NCBI GenBank assembly: GCA_028583415.1
Contig: CM053266.1
Span: forward strand, 77,883,237 to 77,947,236
Origin: Protea cynaroides
Taxonomy: Eukaryota; Streptophyta; Magnoliopsida; Proteales; Proteaceae
Direction: 5' to 3'
DNA length: 64,000 nt
Below, piece after piece: positions 9,746 through 20,917 of the stretch (positions within the stretch are counted from its first letter, which is position 1; each line of letters begins with the position of its first letter). The notes beneath the pieces are model-generated. The model saw nothing but the letters and a program-made list of their open reading frames with translations. It did not search any database and was not told where the DNA came from. Made by a program: the position numbers and the translations under genes.

Positions 9746-10787
9746 TTCTCATCACACCTCCCCTGATACTCGCTCGCATCAAATACATCAACCACACACA
9801 TACAAGCACATGCCTATTCCTATCATCATCATCATCATCATGTTATAAACAATAAAATAAATATGCATGAACAAATAATATAAATATTGGATGGCATGCT
9901 GTATGCACATTACAAACATATTCGCATAGAATCAAACATAGCATAGGACTCAAGAAATAGAAAACAGTTTATTATTAACCGATTAGTTTGGGGTTAAGGT
10001 TCCTCACCTTAGCTTGTTAATAGATATTTCCCAAGCTTTAAAATCACCGTTATAATGTTATTAGATTGCTAGCAGACCTAACAAAGTCGATAAAATTTAA
10101 TTAGAATTAATTCTGGAATTAAAAACCATTCTGTCAACTGAGGGTCGATGCTAGGGTCGATGCTAGGGTCGATACTAGGGTCGATGGGTCTATCGACCCT
10201 CCCCTCTTCCTGAACTTCCCGAATGCTGAGGGTCGATGGTCAGAAACACCTAGGGTCGGATGGTCTATCGACCCTCGGTGCGACCCTCGATGCACTCTGG
10301 TCCAATTTCCACTTTTAAATCCATTCTTCGTGTTTGGGGTCCTATGGCTTGCTTCCTACATTCATTCAATAGTCATTCCATGGTCTAGAACCATGTATAA
10401 TCCATCTAAACAGTTTTCGTGCATCCTCCTATGGTTTTCCATGAAAACCTAACCATGGATGGATGGTTTGGGTTTCTCCGAGATCATATTCTCATCAATA
10501 ACTACCCTAAGGTCTGTAGAAACTCATAGAATTAGTATCCATACCTGAGAAGATTAATCTTTCTCTGTAACTCTTCTCCTTTTTGCTAGGTTCTCTTCCT
10601 TGCCTCTCTTCTTCCTCTTTTCCTTCTCCTCTCTTTCTCTCAATTCAATTAGGGTTGTGAAAGGAGTGAAAGTGGCTTAGGGACGTCCTTTAAATAGACT
10701 AGGAACATCCTAAATAAGTCCCATTGAGATTTGAAAAGAATCCCAATCGAAAAATATAGAAATTTCCTAATTTCTATATTCGGTACT

Positions 10788-13700
10788 TCTTCCCATGTAA
10801 CTTCTTCCATGTCTCTACTTTTCCATGTGACCTTAACATAGTAGATATCTCTGTTGCGTAGACGTTGAACCATTCGACCAGTGATTTCTATTGGTGTTAC
10901 TTCGAATGTCTAATCATCGGTCAATTACGGCAAATCTTCTGTCAACACGTCGCGTCGAATCCTTGACATACTTCTTCAATAGAGAAATGTGAAATACGTC
11001 GTGCACACTTGACATAGATGGTGGTAATGCCAACTGATAAGCTACTTTTCCACGCTTAGCTAGAATTTCGTATGGCCCGACATATCTTGGACTTAATTTT
11101 CCTTTCTGTCCGAACCTCTTCAATCCTCTCATAGGCGATACTTTCAAAAATACTTTATCACCTACGGCGAACTCTAGATCTCTTCGTCGAGTATCTGTTT
11201 TGTTTTCACTCTCTCCTTGATGATGTCGACCACTCGACAAGTCTCTTCCACAAATTTGGGTCCAACAATACTGCGTTCTCCAACTTCATTCCAAAACAAG
11301 GGAGTTCGACACTTTCTACCATACAATGCCTCGTAAGGTGACATACGTATATGTAGCCCGATAGCCTGTTGTTATAGGAGAACTCGATCAATGGTAACTT
11401 TTCGTCCCATGATCCTCTGAAATCAGTCACACATGCTCGTAGCATATCTTCTAGGACCTGGATTATACGCTCACTTGTCCGTCGTGCCGTGGGTGGAATG
11501 CGATCTTGAACTTCAATGTTGTACCCATAGCCTTTTGCGAGTCCTTCCCAAAATTTGGAAGTAAATCGTGGATCTCTATCGGACACAATGCTTTCCCGGA
11601 ACACCATGTAACCGAAAAATATTATCCACATACAACTTTGCTAACCTTTCCGATGTATCTTGGGGGTCGTATCGGTATGAAGCGAGCGGTCTTAGTCGAG
11701 GCGGTCCACAATCACCCAAAGCTGCGTCAACTACTCGAGGAGTCAATGGTAGTCTCGTGACGAAGTCCATAGTGATGCGGTCCCACTTCCATGCTGGTTT
11801 CGGTAATGGCCGTAACGATCCTGCGGGTCTTTGTCGTTTCGCCTTTACTTTCGACAATTTAGGCATTGAGACACCAACTTAGCTACATCTGATTTCATTC
11901 CCCTCCACCAATACGGTTTCTTTAGATCATGATACATTTTTGTGCTTCCGGGATGTATCGAGTAGATGGTGGTGTGGGCTTCCTTCATCGATCGGTGTCT
12001 AATGTCTACATTTTTCGTTTCTGGTACACATATTCTCCCTTTGTATTTCAATACTTTTTCTTCGTCCAAGGTGAACTCAGGGTTAGTCCTACCTTTCTCA
12101 AGATCTTCTTGTACCGTTCTCAGATAAGGATCTGCTTTGATAGCTGTCTTCACTTCATCCACTATATCCGGTATAATCTTCAATGCCGCGAACATATTCA
12201 AAAACCGATGAATAAACCCTTGGTTGGCTGATCCATCCATTGTATCTATCACATACTGCTCATTTCCGTGATTGAATACCATTCCGGTAGTACACATTGC
12301 TATTGTTGTGCTAGCTTCTCCTTGAGATTTTATCATTGCTTTTCTGCTCAATGCATCCGCTACTACGTTCGCTTTTCCCGGATGATACTGGATATCACAA
12401 TCATAGTCTTTCAATAGTTCCAGCCATCTTCTTTGTCTCATACTCAACTCCTTCGATTAAATAAATAAGTAAGACTTTTATGGTCCGACTTAATCTGAAA
12501 TTTCTCTCCGTATAGGTAGTGTCTCCATATCTTGACAGCATGTACTACTGCCGCTAACTCCAAATCATGAGTGGGGTAATTTTTCTCATGTACCTTCAAC
12601 TGTCTCGAGGCATACGCAATTACTTGCTCTCCTTGCATAAGCACACATCCTAGTCCCAATCTCGATGCATCAGTGTATAAGGTAAATGTCTGTCTCGGAA
12701 CGAGAATGGTCAAAATTGGGGCGGATATCAATCCGGTCTTCGGTGTTTGAAAACTCTTTTCACACTTATCCGTCCATACAAATTTTTCTCCTTTCTTGGT
12801 CAAACTGGTGAGAGGTACGGCAATCCGAGAATAGTCTTCTACGAATCTCCGATAATATCCAGCTAGACCCAGAAAACTTCTAATTTCTGAAACACTCTTT
12901 GGTGCTTCCCACTTCACAATAGCCTCGATCTTACTGGGGTCCACTTTGATTCCTTTTGCGGATACTACATGGCCTAGAAAGGCGACTTCACTTAGCCAAA
13001 ACTCACACTTCAAAAATTTGGCGTATAACTTCTCTTTCCTTAAACGCTGTAGGGCTACGTTTAGGTTCTTGACATGGGTTTCCTTGTCCTTGGAATATAC
13101 CAATATGTCATCAATAAATACTATAACCGACGTATCCAACATATCGTGGAAAACTCGGTTCATAAGTTCCATGAACGTTGCCGGTGCATTAGTTAATCCG
13201 AAGGACATCACTAAGAACTCATAATGTCCGTATCTTGTCCTGAAAGCTGTCTTCGGAATGTCACCTTCTTTAATCTTCAGCTGATGATAGCCTGATCGAA
13301 GATCGATCTTTGAAAATACCTTCGCTCCTTGTAACAGATCGAACAAGTCATCGATCTCGGGTAGTGGATATCGGTTCTTGATGGTCGGTTTATTCAACTC
13401 TCGATAGTCGATGCATAATCGAACGCTACCATCCTTCTTCTTTACAAACAACACCGGTGCTCCCCCATGGAGATATCTTGGGTCTAATATAACCCTTATC
13501 CAGCAGTTCTTGTAATTGCACTTTTAATTCCTTGATTCGGTAGGAGCCATTCTATAAGGTGCTTTTGATACCGGTGTGGCTCCAGGTATCAGGTCTATTA
13601 CAAACTCCGTGACACGGTCGGGCGGTAATCCCGATAGTTCCTCCGAAAATACATCTAGGTAATCCCGCACGACGTCAATGTCTTCCATTTGTGGTGCTTC

Positions 13701-14150
13701 CTTGGTTAGGTCGACCACTGATACTAGATATCCGACGGCTCCCTTTTCAAGGCACTTTTCAAGGCACTTCTTAGCTTGCGTCTCCGAGGAAGTTTGGTTC
13801 CCGAGAAACTGAATTCTGCTCCTTCTTTGTCTTTGAACGTTAGCTTCTTCTCGGCGCATAACAGATTTGCAGAATGTCAAGCTAACCAATCCATTCCTAA
13901 GATGACATCGAAGTCTGCCATCTCAAGTTGTACCAAGGTTGCATCTAAGGTTTGCCCTCCAATGAGAACTGGGCATGGTCCATAACCTTTCTCTAATTCC
14001 ACTTCTAATCCCATCGGTGACCGTACAAGTAATTTGTAGTCTAATGTTTTGATGGGCAGATTGGTCTTCTTTCCAAACGGCACGGATATAAATGAATGAG
14101 TAGCTCCCGAATCAAAGAGTACTCGGCTGGTACGCCATTGTTAGGTACAA
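10788..14150 (-). pseudogene. pol: Element B pol, best preserved RT in the window
   Basis: Right to left: protease with DSG (14105-14113) and VILGMDWL; reverse transcriptase with LCIDYRELNKPTIKNRYPLP and an intact FIDD box (VIVFIDDILVYSK), running open with RNase H (YTDASRLGLGCVLMQGEQ) from 13454 to 12444; integrase HHCC finger (HPGSTKMYHDL, CLNC; 11880-11990), WDRITMDF, SDRDPRFTSKF; then the C-terminal barrel (GPYEILAKRGKVAYQLALPP) and the chromodomain-like VQRLRNRDIYYVKVTW. Frames break near 13480-13525, 12445, 11576-11631, 11460-11520, 11206-11240 and 10873-10914. The end is cut after EVTWEE, where it joins LTR sequence. RT and RNase H look open; integrase is broken. Confidence 0.9.
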
Positions 14151-14169
14151 TACCGTGATTTATATTTAC

Positions 14170-14709
14170 TTAGTCTACATGCTCATTCCATGAAATTATA
14201 ATCTTAAAAGTTTTGGTCATACCTGTGACCACATCGGGCGATGCGGCTGCATCCTCTGATGTAACAGCATATACCCGTCCTTGATGTAACTGCTTTTTGG
14301 GTTTTGGGCACTCTCTTGCCATATGCCCTGGTTGGTTGCGATTATAACACTTCGGGGCTTCAGAATTTGGCTTTGGCTGTGGTTAAGCTGCGGAAGTAGA
14401 CTTTGGTGCAGTAGCAAAATTCTGAGGACGAAAAGGTTTATACGTCCTATTATTGCCCCCGTTGTAGGAGTTTCCGGCTGGTCTCTTGATTCCTCGGTTC
14501 TGGGAAAAATAGCTCTCCTTCTGGCTCGATTCAATTACCCGAGCAATCTGGACAGCTTCGTTGTAAATCTTCTTCTTTAAGCCCAGAACATTTTCTCTTA
14601 TGCTTCCTCTTCTTGATTCGTACTTTACTTTTCTTGTACTACAGAGTAATTGTCCGGGTTGTGGACTGTACTCTGCTTTAGCGATGTATATACGTTTTGT
14701 TTCTCTCAC
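14170..14709 (-). pseudogene. gag: Element B gag, C-terminal remnant fused to leader sequence
   Basis: Retains the region after the gag core: NVLGLKKKIYNEAVQIARVI, a basic stretch, and a CCHC knuckle CYNRNQPGHMAREC in which the second Cys is Arg. It ends after DVVTGM. Upstream of about 14605 the sequence no longer matches gag but matches the leader next to the PBS (compare 16790-16830 of A), so an internal deletion removed the N-terminal half of gag and the antisense gene. One stop lies near 14383. Confidence 0.75.
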
Positions 14710-14879
14710 TCATTGTATGTAACTGGTTTTTCCCTTTACTAGATGCATTATTCTCTTTTTAATTTGGTTTCAATCATCACTTGTGCTTACAGTGTGTTTG
14801 TATTAAAGCTTTTAATTTATCCTATCTCAGTTTACAATTGTCTCGTATGTATGTTAGTTTGGCGGGCAAGGTCTGAGAA

Positions 14880-14891
14880 GCTCTGATACCA
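14880..14891 (-). other. Primer binding site of element B (initiator Met-tRNA)
   Basis: TGGTATCAGAGC on the minus strand, three bases from the LTR end at 14895. This is the standard plant PBS for initiator Met-tRNA. Confidence 0.9.
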
Positions 14892-14894
14892 AGT

Positions 14895-15943
14895 TGTCAC
14901 ACCCCAATTCCGCACCAACCAGAAAGGTGTGATGAGAACGTCAATAAACGTTAACCTTTGGCGGGTCTCAGCACTTTAGCTCTATCTCTAACTCAAGTCT
15001 TGTGCATTGGCATCGTCGTATCGCCATTACCTTAGCAGAACTATTATGTCGTAGAGTATCGGGAGGTGGTCTCGGTCCTTGTAGTCTCCGACTCTACCGG
15101 GGGGGCCTTAGCTCTATCTCTATGGACATTCCGAGGGATCTTTGGGGTAAGGCCTTGGATACACTGTTTGGCATTAGGATTGGTTAGTAGCGAGCCCAGT
15201 TTGCAAGCCCTCGCTAATAGGGGCTTACGTGTTGGTATAGCATTATATAGCAATAAACGTTAACCTTTGTTGTATAATGTTATGGTAGGGTGGATGGGGA
15301 CGACGATAAACGTTAACCTTCGGGTGGGCTTCTACACCCTGTGTATAGAGACGGTGTCAATAAACGTTAACCTTTGACCACCCAACCTTTCTATTGGGCA
15401 TTGCAAACTATAAACCAGACCAAAGATATAAATTGATTTTTTGCATGCATATGTAATGTTGCATTGTTTTGGCTACTCACTGAGCCGTGTTGTGTGCTCA
15501 CCCCTCGACGTCGAATATTTTTAATTGATGATGCAGGTTATACAGTCGAAGATTATATGAACGCGTCTGCGTGCGGGAATATAGCAGCAATGGAAGTCGG
15601 AGTTGAAGAGTATATACATGACACCTCTTGCGAGTGTGACTCATGTGTATTTGATTAGTTATTTTATAGGTCTCTTTGAACTTATAAAGACATGTATTTG
15701 ATAATTACATAAGTATGTCTCAGTTGGAAACAAAATAATTTACTATTTTATTAATGGTATCATCTTAGTTCTCAGTTCATTTATTTATCAATTTTCCACT
15801 ATTGTGTATTACTCTGATTATGATTATGGATGTGTAAAAATTTTGGGTAAAACGGGGATAGCCTATTCGAGATCCTGGTTGAACCGTTGGTTACTTAGTG
15901 GTTCATCACACCATTCTGGTTGGTGCGGAATTGAGGTGTGACA
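14895..15943 (-). repeat. Element B right LTR: short direct part then inverted copy
   Basis: 14895 starts TGTCACACCCCAATTCC in the normal direction. At GGTGTGATGAG (about 14925-14935) the sequence turns into the reverse complement of the left LTR from about 9758 back to 8830. The inverted arm is about 1.02 kb and keeps roughly 100 bp that the left LTR lost. GGTGTGATGA occurs in both directions in this LTR and probably served as microhomology. Confidence 0.8.
15464..15658 (+). CDS. LTR-embedded short ORF with CECxxC ending (B, inverted arm)
   Basis: Mirror copy of 9115-9309, 64 residues, ending DTSCECDSCVFD. A few substitutions separate the two copies (for example SACGN against SAYEN) and both stay open. 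Confidence 0.4.
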   Translation: MFWLLTEPCCVLTPRRRIFLIDDAGYTVEDYMNASACGNIAAMEVGVEEYIHDTSCECDSCVFD

Positions 15944-16771
15944 GCTAGGAGGTAAAAGCAGTCAACCTACGTCCAGAGCCACGTGTCTATGCAAGATTAT
16001 CCAGCATAATCTGATTCCCCAAGGTGAACATTATGAGATGATCTCTCAGTTGACTCAGTACCTTCTGTACTGTATCTGTACAAGGAAGCTTGTCTACCTC
16101 CCATACATTATTCTCCAGACCATGCATCGAGCTACGTTGCCTGACTCGAAAGGAAACTTGCCCTATGGGTGGCTGATCTCCACCTTGCTCGCTCGTCTAT
16201 AGGTGGACCTAGTGGATGAGAGGATCGTTGAGGACACCTTCTTAGCTGACCTTGACTGGGAGGCCATCAGCAGGATGGGCATGAGAGAAATACAGGTCAG
16301 TGATGATGAGAGGAATGCTATGAGACGTCCCCTCACTTGGGTAGCAGCAGCAGATGTAGAGGCGGCAGCAGCAGCAGCAGCAGCAGTAAAGGTAGCAGCA
16401 GAGGAACACGAGGGTGATGATGAGGATGATGATGATCGGATGTACATGGATGTGGATGCCATCCCTCCTCCATCGCCACAACATTTTAGTGGAGCTGGCC
16501 CTTCTAGGGCTTCTCATTCAGTTGGCCCTTCACGACCACCACCGAATAACATGATGGGGTTGTTACATGAGATTAGAGAGGCTCAATGCATGACTGATGG
16601 GAGAGTAGGAGAGCTTTTAGTGCCCAGCACTCTACAGACCAGCGGGTAGATGATTTGGCAGCTAGTCTCCGAGCGACTCAGACTTAGGTGGCCTGGCTCG
16701 CAAGAGTATATGCTGAGGACTACGATAGAGATTGTGAGGCAGCACCTCCTCCAGCACCTCCAGCTCCATGA
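15944..16771 (+). pseudogene. Antisense ORF of A, part 3: C-terminal half with acidic tail
   Basis: Follows element B in the antisense direction: KIIQHNLIPQGEHYEMISQL, LVYLPYIILQTMHRA, NLPYGWLISTLL, VDLVDERIVEDTFLADLDW, an alanine run (16366-16390), an acidic run HEGDDEDDDD (near 16410-16437), a proline/serine-rich segment, a short helix (RVDDLAASLRATQT), and a proline-rich end stopping at 16771. A frame change lies near 16610-16625, and stops near 16201 and 16687. The tail EDYDR is shared with C (KDYDRARE). The same order is seen in C and G. Confidence 0.65.
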
Positions 16772-16850
16772 TTGCCCTTTATATCTTTTTCCTTTTTATA
16801 CTACAGAGTAACTGTCCGAATTGTGGATTTGATGTACATTTGTCTTGTTT

Positions 16851-16852
<2 letters not shown>

Positions 16853-16927
<75 letters not shown>
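16853..16927. repeat. (AT)n microsatellite in leader of A
   Basis: About 37 AT units between the end of the antisense ORF and the PBS. Open frames across it are compositional artefacts. Confidence 0.95.
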
Positions 16928-16930
<3 letters not shown>

Positions 16931-17066
16931 GGTTTCTCCTTTACATATGTGCATTATTCTCTTTCTTAGTTTATGTCCCATACAATACAGGTGCTTATGG
17001 TGCGTTCTTATTACAACTTTTAAATTTTTATCCTAACTCAATTCATGAATGGGTAGAACCTGAGAT

Positions 17067-17078
17067 GCTCTGATACCA
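17067..17078 (-). other. Primer binding site of element A
   Basis: TGGTATCAGAGC on the minus strand, three bases from the LTR end at 17082; complementary to the 3' end of initiator Met-tRNA. Confidence 0.9.
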
Positions 17079-17081
17079 AGT

Positions 17082-19426
17082 TGTCACACCTTAATTCTGG
17101 TCTAACCAGAATGGGGTGATGAACTACCAATAAACCAACGGTTCACCTAGGATCTCGCATAGGTCATACCCACTATATCAAACCACACACACATTTCACA
17201 TTAATAATCAGAGGTTTTAAACAAATAAGCAGAAGTCTTACAGATAATGAACTGAGAATCTAACAGTGATAAATAAGTATTTAATCCAATTATCTCCAAA
17301 CCACAAGACAAAAATAAATAATCAATTACATATTCGATGTTCAAGTTATAACTAAACTTAAAAAAAAACACATTGGTTGCACTCGCATGATGAATCATGC
17401 GCATCTTCTTTAGCTTCTATATCCATCGCAGCAACGTGTCCAAACGTCAGTGCATTCATATATTCTTCAATGGTAGGACCTGCATCGTCAACTAGAGATA
17501 TTCGATGTCGAAAGGGTGAGCACACATCACGACTCAGTGAGCAAACAAAATAATGCAACAAATATATGCATGCATTCAATTCAAATCTTTGGTATGGTTT
17601 TCAAGTTTACAATGTGCTACAGAAAGGTTTGGTGGCCACCGTATCTCTATACACGAGTGTGCGAATCTTTCCAATGCATCAAACACCATTGCTGTCCCAC
17701 ATTCACCCATCATGGAATAGAGATAAAGCTAAAGTATTCGGATCAAACACCACCAACACTTCTCCTGATGCCCTATCCATACCAACACGTAAGCCCCTAT
17801 TGGCGAGGGCGTGCAAACTGGGCTCGCAATTAACCAATCTTAATGCCAAACAGTGTATCCAAGGCCTTACCCCAGCATCCCTCAATACGTCCATAGAGAT
17901 AGAGCTAAGGCCCCCCGGCGGAGTTAGAGACCACACGGTCCGAGACCACCTCCCCTGATGCCTTACGACATAATAGTTCTGCTAAGACAATGGAGATACG
18001 ATGATGTTAGTGGGCAAGACTTGAGTAGAGATAGAGCTAGAGTCTAGTGACGAGGTCGAAGACCACCATGCCACGTCCTCCCCCTGATGCTCTACTCGCA
18101 TCCAACACACCAACCACACACATACATTCACATGCCTATTCCTAGCATCATCATCATCATCATGTTATAAATAAACAAAATTAAATATGCATGAACAGTA
18201 ATAACAGAAATATTGGATGACATGTGAGAAGCACATTACAAGCATACAAGCATAGAATCAATCATGGCATTGGACTTAATAAAAATAAATAGTTTGTTAT
18301 TATTCAATTAGTTTAGGTCTTGTTCCCTCATCTGTTAGCAATTCTCGATGTCCTTCCAAGCCTTGAAATTCTCTTTGAATTGATTTAACAACGTAAAAGT
18401 TATATGAATTTAAGTTAGGATTCATATGTGACATGTTACAGTAGTCAAAAATCAAAACAGAGCACTGATAGGTGTCTGATTAGTCCTATGGTCTCATGTT
18501 GTATCGACCTTACTGTCTACGATCGATACCCTACGATCGCATATGGTGCGATCATAGCTGCGACCATATGATTTTTGAAATCTTTTCGAATGCCTATGGT
18601 CGATCCTTTGGTCATACTGGTCATGCTATGGTCGACTGTAGCTGTGACCTTGAGATTTTTGGTTACAGTCTAAATGAAATTCGAGTTCTTCCTGGGTTAA
18701 TTCTTCTATTCTTCAATGAGGTTTATTCTAAGGTCATCCTATGGCCATCATTAGTAATTTCTTATCAACCCTAATCATCAAATTCACTCCTCATGGTTCT
18801 CCTTGGGATTTTCTCAAGGAAATCACATAGATCATAATAGATTGATATTGCCTATCTTCCATAGAAGTCTTATACTTAGAGTTTACATCTTCAGAGATTT
18901 GTTTCATACCTTTGCCTATGATAGAGAGTCAATCTCTTCTCAGCAAACTCTTCTCCTTAGCTTTTTCTTCTTTTCCTTCTCTTCCTTCTATTTCTTTTCT
19001 TTCTTTAGGGTTTACTAATGTTCTAAAAGAGTGAAAAAGGATTGAGGAACGTCCTCTATATAGAGAAAAACTCTCCATATAATGTTCTCTTTCAATTAGG
19101 AAATCAATCCCTTAGTTTAGAAAAGTTTCCAAAACTCGGAGTCTGATCTGGGTTCTTACGGTTGATCATAGGATCGCATAAACCGTCGATCGTAAGGTCG
19201 AAATCATCGACTGTGGGGTTCTAGATTTGAGATTTTTGGTTCCCTTCCTTATTGTCGTCCATACCTACCCAGGCATGCGACCTTAGGTATGTTTTTAATG
19301 TTTTTAACTCGATTCTCATACCTGATTTGTGGTCTATCTTCACACGCTAGGTCCATTTGGTCCAAGAATGATGGAAAGACTTAGCACGACACGGTTAGAC
19401 CAAGTTAGTGGAGTGCGGGTCTTACA
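17082..19426 (-). repeat. Element A 5' LTR (right), complete
   Basis: TGTCACACC at 17082 to CTTACA at 19426, 2345 bp. It holds the CECxxC-type ORF (17358-17579), a predicted leader intron (donor complement 18908-18909, acceptor complement 17480-17481), word clusters at 18500-18670 and 19150-19270, and a TATA-like CTATATAG near 19055-19064. Confidence 0.9.
17358..17579 (-). CDS. LTR-embedded short ORF with CECxxC ending (A)
   Basis: Ends DSSCECNQCVFF; after the predicted acceptor the peptide would be about 33 residues starting MNALTFGHVAAMDIE. It shares the pattern GH-A-MD-E--ED-HDSSCEC--C with LTRs B, C, E and K. Role unknown. Confidence 0.4.
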   Translation of the reverse strand: MNACIYLLHYFVCSLSRDVCSPFRHRISLVDDAGPTIEEYMNALTFGHVAAMDIEAKEDAHDSSCECNQCVFF

Positions 19427-19431
19427 AGTCT

Positions 19432-20870
19432 AGCTTTCAATGTTTAGAAACACTCTTTACATTTGTCAATCCAAACAAACTTTTCTCCCTTCCTGGTTAG
19501 CTTGGTAAGAGGTACGATGATTCTAGAGTAGTCCTATATGAACCGTTTGTAATAACCAGCTAACCCCAAGAAACTTCTGATATCTATAACATTCTTAGTC
19601 CCTTCTACCCTACAATTGCTTCTATCTTACTGGGGTTCACCTTTATTCCCTCTAATGATACTACGTGACCCAATAAGACAACCTCGTTCAACCAAAACTT
19701 ACACTTCTTGAATTTGGCATAAAGCTTCTCCCTTCTCAGTCGTTGTAAGGCTACTTTAAGATCAGTCTCATGATACTCTTCCTCCTTGGAATAAATCAGA
19801 ATATCATCTATGAAGACTATGACTGAAGTGTTTAACATGTCATGGAACACTCTATTAATAAGCTCCATAAACAATGCAGGGGCATTGGTTAACCCAAAAG
19901 ACATAATCAGGAACTCATAGTGTCCATACCTGGTTCTGAAAGTAGTCTTTGGTATGTCGTTATCATTATTCTTTAATTAATGATATCCTGATCGAAGATT
20001 GATCTTGGAGAATACCTTTGCACTTTGCAACTAATCGAATAAGTCATCTACCTGAGGTAGTGGGTATCGATTCTTGATCGTGAGCTTGTTCAATTCTTGA
20101 TAGTCTATGTACAGTCAAACACTATCGTCTTTCTTTTTCACAAACAACACTGGTGCTTCCCATGGTGAAATACTTGGTCGGATACAACCCTTATCCAATA
20201 ACTCATGTAGTTAAGTATTCAGTTCCTTTAATTTGGTAAAAGCCATCCAATAAGGTACCTTAGATACAGGTGCCGACCCTGGCAATAAGTCTATGACGAA
20301 CTCAGTAGCTCGATCAGGTGGCAACTCGAGTAAGTCTTCAGGAAACACATCCGAAAAAACCTGTACAACTTCAATATCTTCCATCCGTGGTGTTTCTTTG
20401 GTGACATCTACCACAGATGCTAGATATCTGACCCTACCCTTTTCAAGGCATCTCTTCACCTTAAGTGCAGAGAGAATAAGCTTCCGTCTATGAAGAAGTT
20501 TAGTTCCAACGAAATTGAAATCTGCACCGTCTTTGCTTCAATGACAACTTCTTCTCAGCACAGAGTAGACTCGCGAAATGTTGAGACAACCAGTCCATCC
20601 CTAAAATGACGTCAAAGTTTGCCATCTCGAGCTTAACTAGGTTTGTATCTAAACTCCGTCTATTAATAAGGATTGGACACGGTCCGTAACACTCATTTAA
20701 CACAACCTCTAGTCCCAATGGTGATCGTACTAACAGCTTGAGGTCTAAAGGTCTAAGGGGCATGTTCAATTTCTTTCCAAAAGAGACAGATATGAAAGAA
20801 TAGGTAGCCCTAGAGTCAAAGAGAACTCTGGCGGGTACACCAGCTATGGTTACGATTCCTATAGTTTTAC
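19432..20870 (-). pseudogene. pol: Element C pol fragment: protease and RT
   Basis: Protease with LFDSRATYSFIS, where Gly of the DSG triad is Arg, and VILGMDWL (about 20600-20830). Linker TEFVIDLLPGSAPVSKVPY (about 20280). RT with MSFGLTNAPALFMELINRVF and an intact FIDD box (19780-19830). Stops and frame changes are frequent, for example near 19960-20210 and 20500. The coding sequence is severed at 19431 by element A. Confidence 0.85.
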
Positions 20871-20917
20871 CTAGGTTCAGTCTACATGCTCACATAAAGT
20901 ACTATAATAAACAAAGG

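Larger units (their letters stand above)
8830..10787 (-). repeat. Element B left LTR, truncated at its pol side
   Basis: Begins TGTCACACCCC at 8830. It follows LTR A in order, with a GGGTCGATGC word cluster (10143-10300), a TATA-like TATTTAAAGG (minus, 10686-10697) and the GGACGTCC word. Instead of continuing to the terminal CTTACA it joins integrase/chromodomain coding sequence near 10787. Relative to the inverted copy at 14925-15943 it also lacks about 100 bp near 9710. Confidence 0.8.
8830..15943 (-). mobile_element. Element B: rearranged chromovirus with inverted terminal LTR ends
   Basis: Nested in A with a perfect 5-bp TSD (GCTAG). The left end starts TGTCACACC as expected for the U5 end of a minus-strand element, but the right end finishes GGTGTGACA, the same LTR end inverted. 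The left LTR (8830-about 10787) has lost its other terminus; the right LTR starts normally at 14895 after the PBS, but after about 40 bp switches into an inverted copy that runs back to the U5 end. The internal region holds pol and the C-terminal part of gag; most of gag, the antisense gene and most of the leader are missing. Confidence 0.85.
1..19426 (-). mobile_element. Element A: Ty3/gypsy chromovirus (Tekay/Del-like), nested host of two insertions
   Basis: Long terminal repeats in direct orientation (1-1352, cut by the window edge, and 17082-19426) flank a minus-strand gag-pol. In element sense each LTR starts TGTAAGACCC and ends GGTGTGACA. A PBS for initiator Met-tRNA lies at 17067-17078 and a PPT at 1353-1365. 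The pol order protease, RT, RNase H, integrase and a C-terminal chromodomain-like stretch places it among chromoviruses; long LTRs near 2.3 kb fit the Tekay/Del clade. The element is interrupted at 7486-8683 by a MULE and at 8830-15943 by element B. The right flank AGTCT (19427-19431) would be the target duplication; its left partner lies outside. In one 140-bp LTR stretch I count about 8 percent difference between the two LTRs, so the insertion is old. Strand is certain; clade is family inference. Confidence 0.9.

Noticed and set aside
16768..17073. ORFs across the (AT)n tract, rich in Tyr and Ile
   Set aside because: They read only the microsatellite in several frames on both strands.
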